DNA from: Lysobacter firmicutimachus
GTDB taxonomy: Bacteria; Pseudomonadota; Gammaproteobacteria; Xanthomonadales; Xanthomonadaceae
NCBI RefSeq assembly: GCF_037027445.1
Contig: NZ_JBANDL010000002.1
Coordinates: 4,250,001-4,314,000, forward strand
Direction: 5' to 3'
DNA: 64,000 nt
This document shows, piece by piece, positions 1 to 8,734 of this stretch; the first letter of the stretch is position 1, and each line of letters begins with the position of its first letter. Position numbers and translations under genes: made by a program. The notes under the pieces were generated by a model. That model made no database searches. It was not told where the DNA came from and saw only the letters and a program-made list of their open reading frames with translations.

Positions 1-396
1 TCGATTCGTCAACACTCGTCGAAACCGCTGCTTTCCGCGCTTCCCACCGGCGATCTTCCTGCCAGCGGGCCGCGCATCTTACAGCCTGTTTCCGATCCGT
101 CAACACGTATCGAAACCGCCGCCTTCCGCGCGCCCCCGAAGCAATCCAGCTCGTCCCGGGGAGCCGCACATTATGCAGACATGAACAGGGCTTGGGAAGA
201 GGTCGCGCGCCACTTCAGCGAAGTTTTTTCGAACCACCGAGTCACCCCGTAGGTAGAAGGGACCGCTTTTTTGCCGCCCGCCGTCGGGCTACTGCTTGCT
301 GCCCTCACCTCCCGCCAAGCGCGACAGGGGCGCTACTAACAGGATGGCAGCGAATGGGTCCGCAGATTCCCCGCTAGGCCCGGAAACCATATGAAC
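1..396. other. Intergenic stretch with an imperfect direct repeat
   Basis: I see no convincing gene here; the short open frames lack family features. The clearest structure is an imperfect direct repeat of about 40 bp: positions 1-40 and 91-131 share a core GTCAACAC, then TCGAAACCGC, then a TTCCGCGC end, with a 90-bp offset. The stretch lies downstream of rubredoxin on the minus strand and runs off the left edge, so an upstream gene may explain it. Confidence 0.4.
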
Positions 397-423
397 GAAA
401 AGGCCCGCGCAGTCGCGCGGGCC
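397..423 (-). terminator. Rho-independent terminator of the rubredoxin gene
   Basis: A perfect 9-bp stem (402-410 with 415-423, loop of 4) is followed on the minus strand by TTTT. It lies 30 bases past the rubredoxin stop codon and fits a simple intrinsic terminator for a monocistronic gene. Confidence 0.75.
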
Positions 424-452
424 GTTCGGCGATGCGGGAGGGACTTAGCCAC

Positions 453-644
453 TCAGACCTGCATCATCTCGAAGTCGTCCTTGGTCACCCCGCAATCGGG
501 GCAGGTCCAGGTATCCGGCACGTCTTCCCAGCGCGTGCCCGGGGCCAAGCCCTCTTCCGGCAAGCCCTTGGCTTCGTCGTAGATGAAGCCGCAGACGACA
601 CACATCCAGGTGCGGTAGGCGGTGGTCGCGGCGGACTCGGACAT
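453..644 (-). CDS. Rubredoxin
   Basis: This 63-residue protein is a small iron-sulfur electron carrier. The two Cys pairs that hold the single iron are C15-x2-C18 (CVVCG) and C48-x2-C51 (CPDCG). The aromatic and Pro residues between them and the length match class I rubredoxins. The start at 644 was chosen because the family begins a few residues before the first Cys pair; longer in-frame starts add unrelated sequence. It is divergent from thiE-hemL, an arrangement I recall from other Xanthomonadaceae. The partner reductase is not in the window. Confidence 0.93.
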   Translation of the reverse strand: MSESAATTAYRTWMCVVCGFIYDEAKGLPEEGLAPGTRWEDVPDTWTCPDCGVTKDDFEMMQV

Positions 645-650
645 GGGCGG

Positions 651-656
651 ATAATG
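651..656 (-). promoter_or_regulatory. Probable -10 element of the rubredoxin gene, leaderless geometry
   Basis: Minus-strand CATTAT lies exactly six bases upstream of the rubredoxin ATG (642-644). That puts the expected transcription start at the A of the start codon. No Shine-Dalgarno sequence is visible, so a leaderless mRNA is inferred. No clear -35 was found. Confidence 0.35.
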
Positions 657-711
657 CGTGGATTGCGGGACGCGCATTGTCCCATTCCGCCCTCCCCTAC
701 GGAAGCCGCCC

Positions 712-1353
712 ATGACCTCCCGCTGGCCGCGCCGCGGCCTGTATGCGATCACGCCCGACGAAGCCGACACCCCGCGTCTGCTGCGCCGGGTCGAAGCCGT
801 GCTGGGCGCCGGCGCGCACTGGCTGCAATACCGCAACAAAGCCGCCGACGCCGCGCTGCAACGCGCTCAGGTGCAGGCGCTGCAGCCGCTGTGCCGCGCC
901 CACGGCGTGCCGCTGATCGTCAACGACGACTGGCGCCTGGCCGCCGAGCTCGGCGCCGATGGCGCGCACCTGGGCGAGGACGACGGCGAACTGCCCGCCG
1001 CGCGCGTCGCGCTCGGCAGCCGGGCCATCCTCGGCGCCTCTTGCTACGACGACATCGCCCTGGCTCGCGCCGCCGCCGCGCAGGGCGCCAGCTATGTCGC
1101 GTTCGGCGCGTTTTTCGTTTCGCCGACCAAGCCGCATGCGCGCCGCGCTTCGCCCGCGTTGCTCGCGCAGGCGGCGGCGCTGGGGCTGCCGCGGGTGGCG
1201 ATCGGCGGCATCGCCCCGGACAATGCCCGGCCGCTGGTCGATGCGGGCGCCGACCTGCTCGCGGTCATCAGCGGCGTGTTCGACGCCCCCGACCCGGCCG
1301 CCGCGGTACGCGCCTACCTTTCCTGTTTCGAAGAAGACTCCCGCCATGACTAA
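712..1353 (+). CDS. thiE: Thiamine-phosphate synthase
   Basis: ThiE condenses HMP-pyrophosphate with thiazole phosphate to give thiamine monophosphate in the cytoplasm. The 213-residue TIM barrel shows GLYAITPDE at the N-terminus, QYRNK, the NDDW...GAHLGEDD segment, GAFFVSPTK (phosphate and pyrophosphate binding) and [10 protein letters not shown] near the end. I chose 712 rather than 658 because the barrel begins just after it. The stop overlaps the hemL start by 8 bases, so the two genes are probably translationally coupled. It is far from thiC (37.2-39.1 kb), so thiamine genes are dispersed. No riboswitch is visible here. Confidence 0.93.
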   Translation: MTSRWPRRGLYAITPDEADTPRLLRRVEAVLGAGAHWLQYRNKAADAALQRAQVQALQPLCRAHGVPLIVNDDWRLAAELGADGAHLGEDDGELPAARVALGSRAILGASCYDDIALARAAAAQGASYVAFGAFFVSPTKPHARRASPALLAQAAALGLPRVAIGGIAPDNARPLVDAGADLLAVISGVFDAPDPAAAVRAYLSCFEEDSRHD

Positions 1354-2629
1354 CGCTCGTTCCCACGATCTGTTCACCCGCGCCCAGGCGCTGATTCCCG
1401 GCGGCGTCAATTCGCCGGTGCGCGCGTTCAAGTCGGTCGGCGGCGAACCATTCTTCGCCCAGCGCGCCGACGGCGCCTATCTGTACGACGTCGACGGCAA
1501 CCGTTACGTCGACTACGTCGGCTCGTGGGGGCCGATGATCGCCGGTCATGCGCATCCGCAGGTGCTGGCCGCGGTCGAACGCACCATGCGCGACGGCCTC
1601 AGTTTCGGCGTGCCGAACGCGCTGGAAGTGACCATGGCCGAAGTCATCACCCGGATCGTGCCGAGCTGCGAAATGGTGCGGATGGTGAACTCCGGCACCG
1701 AGGCGACGTTGTCGGCGATCCGGGTCGCCCGCGGCGCCACCGGCCGCAGCCGCATCGTCAAGTTCGAGGGCTGCTACCACGGTCACGGCGACAGCTTCCT
1801 GGTCAAGGCCGGCAGCGGGGTCATGACCCTGGGCCTGCCGAATTCGCCGGGCGTGCCCTCGGCCCTGGCCGACCTCACCCTGACCCTGCCCTACAACGAT
1901 TTCGACGCCGCAACGAAGCTGTTCGACGAAGCCGGCGGCGAAATCGCCGGACTGATCATCGAACCCATCGTCGGCAACGCCAACTGCATCCTGCCTCGCG
2001 AAGGCTATCTGCAGCACCTGCGCGAGCTGTGCACGAAGCACGGTACCGTGCTGATCTTCGACGAGGTGATGACCGGCTTCCGCGTCGCCCTGGGCGGCGC
2101 TCAGCAGCGCTACGGCATCGCCCCGGACCTGAGCACCTTCGGCAAGATCATCGGCGGCGGCATGCCGGTCGGCGCCTACGGCGGCCGCCGCGAGCTGATG
2201 CGGCAGGTGGCGCCGGCCGGCCCGATCTACCAGGCCGGTACGCTGAGCGGCAATCCGGTGGCGATGGCCGCGGGCCTGGCGACGCTCGAGCTAATCCAGG
2301 CCCCGGGCTTCCATGCCGAACTCGAACGCCGCACCCATGCCCTGTGCGACGGTCTGGAAGCGGCCGCGCGCGAGGCCGGCATCGCCTTCGTCACCACCCG
2401 CGCGCCGGGCATGTTCGGGCTGTATTTCCGCGACGGCGCGATCGAGAGCTTCGACGACGCCAAGGCCTCCGACAGCGCGCGTTTCAACCGCTTCTTCCAC
2501 GCCATGCTCGAGCGCGGCGTGTATCTGGCGCCGTCGGCGTTCGAAGCCGGCTTCGTGTCGAGCGCGCACGGCGATGCGGAAATCGCCCACACCCTGGAAG
2601 CGGCGCGGGCCGCCTTCGCGACCCTGTAA
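1346..2629 (+). CDS. hemL: Glutamate-1-semialdehyde 2,1-aminomutase
   Basis: HemL converts glutamate-1-semialdehyde to 5-aminolevulinate, the first committed tetrapyrrole precursor of the C5 pathway. The 427-residue protein is a class III PLP aminotransferase fold. Visible sites are NSGTEA (115-120), FDEVMTGFR (238-246, with D239 for the PLP pyridine nitrogen) and [18 protein letters not shown] with the Schiff-base lysine K267. The length is the family norm. It overlaps the end of thiE by 8 bases and is followed by a strong terminator, so thiE-hemL is a two-gene operon. Confidence 0.96.
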   Translation: MTNARSHDLFTRAQALIPGGVNSPVRAFKSVGGEPFFAQRADGAYLYDVDGNRYVDYVGSWGPMIAGHAHPQVLAAVERTMRDGLSFGVPNALEVTMAEVITRIVPSCEMVRMVNSGTEATLSAIRVARGATGRSRIVKFEGCYHGHGDSFLVKAGSGVMTLGLPNSPGVPSALADLTLTLPYNDFDAATKLFDEAGGEIAGLIIEPIVGNANCILPREGYLQHLRELCTKHGTVLIFDEVMTGFRVALGGAQQRYGIAPDLSTFGKIIGGGMPVGAYGGRRELMRQVAPAGPIYQAGTLSGNPVAMAAGLATLELIQAPGFHAELERRTHALCDGLEAAAREAGIAFVTTRAPGMFGLYFRDGAIESFDDAKASDSARFNRFFHAMLERGVYLAPSAFEAGFVSSAHGDAEIAHTLEAARAAFATL

Positions 2630-2653
2630 ACCCCGCCGCGCGTTGGCGAAACG

Positions 2654-2685
2654 AAAAGGGGCCGACCGCGTCGGCCCCTTTTTTT
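2654..2685 (+). terminator. Rho-independent terminator of thiE-hemL
   Basis: AAAAGGGGCCGA and its complement TCGGCCCCTTTT flank a 5-base loop, and the right arm runs into a T-tract of seven. The A-tract on the left could also let it stop the convergent TonB receptor transcript that ends at 2718. Confidence 0.9.
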
Positions 2686-2717
2686 GTCGGCTCATGCCGC
2701 GATCGCCCGTCGCCGGC

Positions 2718-4838
2718 TCAGAACCGGTAGGTCGCGCTCAAGCCGATGTTGCGGCGGGCGCCGAACCAGCAATCGCCGCGGCCCATGCAGATGCTGAAGT
2801 AGCGCTTGTCGGTCAGGTTGTTGACGTTGAGCGCCCAGCGCCATGCGCCGGCGTCGAGCGACACCATCGCATCGGCCAGGGTCACCGACGGCGTGGTCGG
2901 CGCGGGCGGGCTGTCGAACGCGCTCATGTAGCGCAGGCCCAGGCCGGCGGCGAAGCCGTCGCGGCCGCCGATGCTGAAACGCTGCTTGCCCCAGACTGCG
3001 GCCTGATGGCGCGGAGTGGCCTCAAGCTGCTTGTCGTTGTCGAGATAGTTGTAGTGCGCGGTGAGGTCGAAGCGAGAGGTCAACCGGCCGGTCAGCTCCA
3101 GCTCGAAACCGCCGACCGTGGTCTTGCCCGCCTGCACGTTGACGTTGGGGTTGGCCGGATCGGGGACCAGACGATTCTCTTCGCGCAGCTCGTAGGTCGC
3201 GGCCGTGAAGCTCAGATCGCGGCCGGCGGGCTCGAACTTGAGTCCGGCTTCGATCTGCTCGCCCCGTTGCGGCTTGTAGCGCGCGCCGGTCAGCGCATGG
3301 GTGCCGGCCACCGGGGTGAACGACTCGCTGTAGCTCAGGTAGGGCGACCAGCCGGCCCAGTCGTGGAACATCACGCCTAGGCGCTTGGTGGTGGCGCTGG
3401 ACTTCTCGTCTCCGGCGCCGGCCAACCCGCTCTTGGCGCGATCGTGGCGCAGCCCGGCGACGACGATCCAATGCTCGCCGATGCGCATCTGATCCTGCAG
3501 GTACAGGCCGACCTGGCGCTGGCGGGTCTTGACCGCCGGGCCGAACGCCGGCGGCGTGTGCGGCAAGTACACCGGGGCGTAGATGTCGATCGCCGGCATG
3601 GTGCCGCCGCGGTCTTGCGCGCTCTCGAACAGCTGCCGCTCGTCCTGCTTGAAGCGCACCGCGTCCACGCCCGCCAGCATCTGGTGCGCGACCGCGCCGG
3701 TGTCGAATCGGCCTTCGACATGCTGGTCGATGTTCTGCATCCGCACCCGGGTATCGGCGAACCAGCCTTCGCGCCGGATGACCCGCTGCTGCGCATCCAC
3801 GAAGGGATTCGACGGACCGCTGAACGGATCGCCGTAGGCGCTGGCGTAATCGACCTTGTTGCGGGCGGCGCGGAAGGCCTGGCGCAGGGTCCAGTTTTCG
3901 TTGAGGCGGTGTTCGAATAGCCAGCCTGCGGTGGTGCGGTCGGTGTCGTAGTGGTCGCCCGGATTGCCGATAAAACGGTGCGACGGCACGCGCCCGTTCG
4001 GGTTCGACGCCAGCAATCCGCTCCAACCGAAGAACTGCGAGGTCGAGCCGGTGCGGTCCTGCTGCCAGCGCAGCTGCAGGGTCAACGAGGTGTCTTCGCT
4101 GGGCCTCCAGGTCAACGAGGGCGCGATCAGGCGACGGTCGTCGTCGACGTGATCGACCTGGGTTTCGCTGTCGCGGTAGACGCCGACGATGCGGTACAGC
4201 CAAGTGCCGTCCTCGGTGAGCGGCCCGGTGAAGTCGGCATTGAGCTGACGGCGATCGAAGCTGCCGACTTGCACGCCGATCTCGCGCTGCGCCTGAGCCT
4301 GCGGGCGCTTGCTGACCAGGTTGATGACGCCGGCGGTGCTGCCTTGCCCGAACAGCATCGACGAAGGGCCGCGCAGCACTTCGATGCGCTCGAGCAGGTA
4401 GGGATCGGTGCGCGCCGAGCTGGTGTAGTAGTTGAACGAGCTGCGCAGACCGTCGAGGTATTCCTGCGGCGAGCTGCCGCGGATCAAGGTCCAGTCGCCG
4501 CGCGAATCCAGGCCGTAGGCGTCGGAGCGCACGCCGGCCGCGTAGTTGAGCGCGTCCTGGACGTTGAGCGCGCCTTGGTCGGTCATGCGCTCGCGGGTGA
4601 CCACGGTGATCGCTTGCGGGGTTTCGTCGATCGGCGTGTCGGTCTTGGTCGCGGTGACGGCGCTGCCGGCCTTGTAGCCATCGCCCGCCCCTTGCACCAC
4701 GACATGGTCGAGCGTGGTGGCCCGGTCGCGATCGGCTTCGGCCGGCGCAGAGTCGGCGCTCGCGGCGAACGCCGACAGGCTCAGGGGGACAGCGATGGCC
4801 AAGGCCAGGGGCGCCAGGCGCGGACGGCGGCGGGACAT
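2718..4838 (-). CDS. TonB-dependent siderophore receptor
   Basis: This 706-residue outer-membrane receptor probably imports a ferric siderophore. Residues 1-28 are a signal peptide. A plug domain follows, with ITVVTRERM, LNYAAGVRSD, RGSSPQEYLDGLR, IEVLRGPSSMLFGQGSTAGVINLVSKRP. A 22-strand barrel then ends in an aromatic residue (YRF), as barrel-assembly signals require. The plug motifs match the FhuA/FhuE/FpvA siderophore family; the actual ligand cannot be read from sequence. The gene is alone, with a good Fur box 28 bases upstream of the start, so iron repression is expected. Confidence 0.92.
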   Translation of the reverse strand: MSRRRPRLAPLALAIAVPLSLSAFAASADSAPAEADRDRATTLDHVVVQGAGDGYKAGSAVTATKTDTPIDETPQAITVVTRERMTDQGALNVQDALNYAAGVRSDAYGLDSRGDWTLIRGSSPQEYLDGLRSSFNYYTSSARTDPYLLERIEVLRGPSSMLFGQGSTAGVINLVSKRPQAQAQREIGVQVGSFDRRQLNADFTGPLTEDGTWLYRIVGVYRDSETQVDHVDDDRRLIAPSLTWRPSEDTSLTLQLRWQQDRTGSTSQFFGWSGLLASNPNGRVPSHRFIGNPGDHYDTDRTTAGWLFEHRLNENWTLRQAFRAARNKVDYASAYGDPFSGPSNPFVDAQQRVIRREGWFADTRVRMQNIDQHVEGRFDTGAVAHQMLAGVDAVRFKQDERQLFESAQDRGGTMPAIDIYAPVYLPHTPPAFGPAVKTRQRQVGLYLQDQMRIGEHWIVVAGLRHDRAKSGLAGAGDEKSSATTKRLGVMFHDWAGWSPYLSYSESFTPVAGTHALTGARYKPQRGEQIEAGLKFEPAGRDLSFTAATYELREENRLVPDPANPNVNVQAGKTTVGGFELELTGRLTSRFDLTAHYNYLDNDKQLEATPRHQAAVWGKQRFSIGGRDGFAAGLGLRYMSAFDSPPAPTTPSVTLADAMVSLDAGAWRWALNVNNLTDKRYFSICMGRGDCWFGARRNIGLSATYRF

Positions 4839-4865
4839 GAGGGGGCGGCTCCGAAGGGTTGTAGC

Positions 4866-4886
4866 AAACGAGAATTATTATCGTTT
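4866..4886 (-). promoter_or_regulatory. Fur box upstream of the siderophore receptor
   Basis: The 21-bp element reads AAACGA.AATtATT.TCGTTT, an almost perfect inverted repeat close to the Fur consensus. It is strikingly AT-rich in this GC-rich sequence. It lies 28 bases upstream of the receptor start codon at 4838, where Fur would cover the promoter. Function is inferred from the match and the target gene. Confidence 0.8.
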
Positions 4887-5027
4887 GAATCGACCGCACG
4901 GGTAAAGACCCGTATTTTCCAGAGCTTCCGCGTCAGACCGGGCTGCCGGTCAGCGCCGAGCGGCGAAACGCGCGTCCCCTCATTCGACGCGGCAGTCGCG
5001 CGGACTCGGCATCGGAACGCGGCCGAG

Positions 5028-5356
5028 CTAGATACGCAATGAGCGGACGCCGATCCGGCCCGGCTGCAGAGACATGTACGGGACTTGCTGTTCGCCGGCG
5101 CGGCCGTCGCATAGCCGCAGGCTGGGCCGGGACGGCGGCGAGCGCACGCGCCACCGTCAGCGCCATCCTCCGACCAGCGACGGGGTCGAGGTCGAACGGC
5201 GATTCGACGTGCCGGCGCGGCGCGATCGGCGCCTGGCCTTCGTCCGTCCGGCGCGGACCGACGAAAGCGGCGACGTGTTCGTCCGCGATGGGCAAAGCTC
5301 GCCGGCGCACGGCCGGCGAGCAGGCCGCAGAAGACGCAGCGCTTCGTCGCTGCGTC
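5028..5356 (-). pseudogene. Decayed HIT-family (histidine triad) hydrolase gene
   Basis: Three minus-strand frames carry successive parts of one HIT protein. The first, from 5356, reads DAATKRCVFCGLLAGRAPA (the usual N-terminal CxFC). The second, from about 5297, reads IADEHVAAFV, then RRHVESPFDL and a helix. The third, from about 5120, reads CDGRAGEQQVPYMSLQPGRI and reaches a TAG at 5028-5030. Intact HIT proteins carry a G.Q.VpH.H.H segment there, so the catalytic His triad has become Y-M-S-L-Q. At least two frameshifts, the lost active site and the absence of an obvious start codon show a dead gene. It lies directly downstream of the aminotransferase on the same strand. Confidence 0.8.
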
Positions 5357-5364
5357 CAGGGGCC

Positions 5365-6585
5365 TCAGCGGCCGAGGAACTTCAGCAGCGCCGCGCGCAG
5401 GCGCGACAGGCCTTCGGCGACATCGGCGTCGCCGATATTGAGGGCCGGCACGAAGCGCAGCACGTCCGGGCCGGCCTGCAGCAGCAACAGGCCTTGCCCG
5501 ACGCACAGGTCGAGGATCTCCCCCGCCTTTCCGGCATGCGCCTCGCGCAGCTGCGCGCCGATCATCAGGCCGCGGCCGCGGACCTCGGCGAACAACGCCA
5601 GCTCGGCGTCGAGGGCGAGCAGACCGGCGCGGATCGCCGCGGCCTGACGCTCGACGTTGGCCATCAGCGCCGGCGAACGCAACTCGCGCAGCGCCGCGCC
5701 AGCGACGGCGGCGGCGAGCGGGTTGCCGCCGAAGGTGGTGCCGTGGGCGCCGAACTGCATCGCCTGCGCCGCCTGGGCGCCGACCAGCATGGCGCCGATC
5801 GGGAAGCCGCTGCCCAGGGCCTTGGCCAGTGTGACCACGTCCGGGGTCACGCCGTAGGCATGGCAGGCGAACAACTGGCCGGTGCGGCCCATGCCGCACT
5901 GGATCTCGTCCAGGATCAGCAACGCTCGATGGCGGTCGCACAGCGCACGCAGGCCCTGCAGGAACGCCTCGTCGGCGGCGGTCACGCCGCCCTCGCCTTG
6001 CACCGGCTCGACCAGCACCGCGCACACCGCACCGTCGGCCATGGCCGCTTCGGCCGCGGCCAGGTCGTTGAAATCGCTGTAGCGGAAGCCCGGCGGCAGC
6101 GGTTCGAAACCTTCGTGGTACTTGGGCTGCGCGGTGGCGGTGACCGCGGCCAGGGTGCGGCCGTGGAAACTGCCGCGGAAGCTCAGGATCACCCGCCGCT
6201 CGGGTTCGCGGCCCTGTCCGGTCGCCCACTTGCGCGCGAGCTTGATCGCCGCTTCGTTGGCTTCGGCGCCGGAGTTGCACAGGAACACGCGCTCGGCGAA
6301 ACCGGAAGCCGACACCAGTTGCTCGGCCAGCTGCAGCGGCGGCTGGCTGACGAAGACATTGCTGGTGTGCCAGAGCTTGCCGGCCTGTTCGGTCAGGGCC
6401 TGAATCAGCGCCGGATGGGCGTGGCCGAGCGCGTTGACCGCGATGCCGGCGCCGAAATCCACGTATTCGCGACCGTCCAGGTCCCAGATGCGCGAACCCT
6501 GGCCACGATCGAGAACGATCCGACGCGGGCGGTAGACAGGCAGGTAGTAGCGCTCGGAGAGGGCGTAGAGCGAGGCGGTGTCCAT
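5365..6585 (-). CDS. argD: Acetylornithine/succinyldiaminopimelate-type aminotransferase
   Basis: This 406-residue cytoplasmic class III PLP aminotransferase most resembles ArgD/AstC, which transaminate N-acetylornithine or succinylornithine. Visible sites are WDLDGREYVDFGAGIAV (34-50), CNSGAEANEAAIKLARK (103-119), SFHGRT (139-144), LDEIQCGMGRTG with D226, TLAKALGSG with Schiff-base K255, and HGTTFGGNPLA. The start at 6585 gives the normal family N-terminus; an in-frame ATG at 6624 adds 13 residues and is possible. No other arginine gene is nearby, so the exact substrate is open. The remains of a HIT gene follow it. Confidence 0.82.
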   Translation of the reverse strand: MDTASLYALSERYYLPVYRPRRIVLDRGQGSRIWDLDGREYVDFGAGIAVNALGHAHPALIQALTEQAGKLWHTSNVFVSQPPLQLAEQLVSASGFAERVFLCNSGAEANEAAIKLARKWATGQGREPERRVILSFRGSFHGRTLAAVTATAQPKYHEGFEPLPPGFRYSDFNDLAAAEAAMADGAVCAVLVEPVQGEGGVTAADEAFLQGLRALCDRHRALLILDEIQCGMGRTGQLFACHAYGVTPDVVTLAKALGSGFPIGAMLVGAQAAQAMQFGAHGTTFGGNPLAAAVAGAALRELRSPALMANVERQAAAIRAGLLALDAELALFAEVRGRGLMIGAQLREAHAGKAGEILDLCVGQGLLLLQAGPDVLRFVPALNIGDADVAEGLSRLRAALLKFLGR

Positions 6586-6744
6586 GGACGGCGGCGGTTC
6601 GCGGTGCGGGGAGGAAGCGGCCATTGTCGCGCATCGTGCCGGGCCGCGCAGCGGCGCCGGCCCGGCTGCGGCAGAATCGCCGCTGCCGCGTCCGCCGGCC
6701 GCAACCGCCCGCCGGCCCGCGCTGCCGTCATCGAGGGAGTTCCG

Positions 6745-8337
6745 ATGCGCATCCGCCGTCGCCCCGCCGCCCCGTCGCTCCGCTTGCTGCCCGCCGCCTT
6801 GGCCCTGGTGCTCGGTCCCGCCTTCGCCGCACCGCCGGCGCCGCTGTCCATGGACACCGATCAGGCATTCGATTCGGCCTCGGTGGCGCCGTTCGCCGGC
6901 GCCTATCCGGACGTCTACGCCCGGCTCGAACAACGCCGCGAACAGGATCTTGCGCATTTGCAGCGCTGGCTGCGCCAGCCCTCGGTCAGCGCGCAGAACC
7001 GCGGCATCGGCGAGATGGCCGAACTGCTGCGCAGCGATCTGCAGGCGCTGGGCTTCCGCGATACCGCTGTGGTGCCGACCGCGGGCCATCCCGGCGTGTA
7101 CGGCTATTACGACGCCGGCGCCGAACACACCCTGATCGTCTACATGATGTACGACGTGCAGCCGGTCGAACCGAGCGGCTGGAAAGTCGACGCCTTCGCC
7201 GGCGAACTGGTCGACGAACCCGGCCTCGGCCGGGTGCTGATGGCGCGCGGCGCGACCAACCAGAAAGGCCCGCAGCGCGCTTTCCTCAACGCCTTGGACG
7301 CGATCGTGCGCGCGCGCGGCAAGCCGCCGCTGAACCTGATCGTACTGGCCGAAGGCGAGGAGGAACTCGGCTCGCCGCACTACCCGCAGATCGTCGCCCG
7401 CTACGAGCAGCGGCTGCGCCGCGCCGACGGCGTGTTCTTCCCGATGAGCACCCAGGACCGCGACGGCCAGGCGTCGATGTTCCTCGGCGTGAAAGGCATT
7501 CTGTACATGGAGCTGGAGGCCAAGGGCAACCCGGTCAGCGGCGGCCCGCAGCGCAGCGAGGTGCACGGATCGCTCGCGGCCAAGCTCGATTCGCCGAGCT
7601 GGCGGCTGGTGCAGGCGCTGGCGACGCTGACCACGCCCGACGGCGAGATCGCCGTGCCCGGCTATCGCGATGCGATCCGCAAACCCAGCGCGGAAGAGCA
7701 ACGCTTATTCAATGGCCTGGTGCTCGGACGCAAGGCCGACGAGGCCAAGCAGCTGGCCGCCGTCGGCGCGGCGCGCTGGAAGAACGGCCGCCGCCTGCGC
7801 GATGCCGCGGCGGCCGAAGTGTTCGATACCACGCTCAACATCGACGGCCTGGTCGCCGGCTACACCGGCGAAGGGGTCAAGACCATCCTGCCGCACCGCG
7901 CGCTGGCCAAGGTCGATTCGCGACTGGTACCGGACCAGACGCCCGAGCAGGCGCTGGCGCTGATCCGCAAGCACCTGGACGCGAACGGCTTCAACGACAT
8001 CGAGGTACGCCGGCTGTCGGGCTATCCGCCGGCGCAGACGTCGATCGAGGCGCCGCTGAGCCGCGCCGTGTTGAGCGTCTACCGCAAGTACGGGCAGACC
8101 CCGCCGGTGGCGCCGCGCATCGGCGGCAGCGCACCGTATTACGTGTTCACCCAGACATTGGGGCTGCCGATGCTCGCCGGCGGATTGGGCCACGGCGCCG
8201 GCGCGCACGCCCCGAACGAATACACGGTGATCGACCCCGCGCCGGGCTCGAAGGTGGCGGGACTGGTGGAAACGGAGAAGTTCTACGTCGACTTGCTGTA
8301 CGCGTTCGCGCAGGCCTTGCAACAACCGCAGCGCTGA
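6745..8337 (+). CDS. Exported M20-family peptidase homologue with altered metal site
   Basis: This 530-residue protein has a signal peptide (cleavage near residue 29) and an M20/M28-type fold similar to dipeptidases such as carnosinase. The usual H-x-D-x-Q motif reads MYDVQ (135-139), so the zinc-binding His is Met. The usual T-D-D-K-G reads TNQKG (171-175), so the bridging Asp is Asn. The E-E pair of EGEEELGSP (203-211) and a late His in AHAPNEY remain. Either this is a subfamily with another metal site or an inactive homologue. The start has a GAGGGAG ribosome site about 5 bases away. It is divergent from the aminotransferase. Confidence 0.8.
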   Translation: MRIRRRPAAPSLRLLPAALALVLGPAFAAPPAPLSMDTDQAFDSASVAPFAGAYPDVYARLEQRREQDLAHLQRWLRQPSVSAQNRGIGEMAELLRSDLQALGFRDTAVVPTAGHPGVYGYYDAGAEHTLIVYMMYDVQPVEPSGWKVDAFAGELVDEPGLGRVLMARGATNQKGPQRAFLNALDAIVRARGKPPLNLIVLAEGEEELGSPHYPQIVARYEQRLRRADGVFFPMSTQDRDGQASMFLGVKGILYMELEAKGNPVSGGPQRSEVHGSLAAKLDSPSWRLVQALATLTTPDGEIAVPGYRDAIRKPSAEEQRLFNGLVLGRKADEAKQLAAVGAARWKNGRRLRDAAAAEVFDTTLNIDGLVAGYTGEGVKTILPHRALAKVDSRLVPDQTPEQALALIRKHLDANGFNDIEVRRLSGYPPAQTSIEAPLSRAVLSVYRKYGQTPPVAPRIGGSAPYYVFTQTLGLPMLAGGLGHGAGAHAPNEYTVIDPAPGSKVAGLVETEKFYVDLLYAFAQALQQPQR

Positions 8338-8734
8338 ATCGGGGGCGGCGGCGGTCGGCCTCTGCGCCGGCCCTGCGGCGGCATGGCGTCGCCATGACCG
8401 GCAACGCCCCCGCGCGCATCGTTGCGAATCTGCGTCACGTTTCTCGCGACCCCGCGAGCCGACGGGCCTGCGCGCAGGTCCGGACGCCGGCGCAAAACCC
8501 GATCTGCCTCCGCCACGGACGAGGCGCGCATCGGCGCAATTTCGTCCGTTTCTCCCATTGCGCAAGCCACCGACGACTTTCACGGACGCCGGTTTTCGGC
8601 GCAACGCCCCGTCGCTGCGTACTGGCGGATTTACACGGCGTTGCGTCCATTGACGCGTTCGGAAAAGCAGTGACGTAATCGCCGCCGCGCTCCGCCGCCC
8701 CGCGTCATCCACTGTCCGCCCACGGAGAACGACC
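8338..8734. other. Intergenic region without recognised gene
   Basis: About 400 bases lie between the M20 homologue and the next plus-strand gene. Short open frames on both strands have no family signature and no ribosome site I trust. I see no terminator with a T-run. The region presumably holds the promoter of the secreted protein at 8735; I could not assign -35/-10 elements with confidence. Confidence 0.5.

Noticed and set aside
4933..5310. A 125-residue intact-looking minus-strand frame
   Set aside because: It holds only the middle frame of the HIT homologue, with its start inside the first frame; the true gene spans three frames and is dead, so it was called as a pseudogene.
8422..8673. 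Small plus-strand frame of 83 codons
   Set aside because: No ribosome site, no similarity that I recognise, and overlapping frames on both strands have similar quality.
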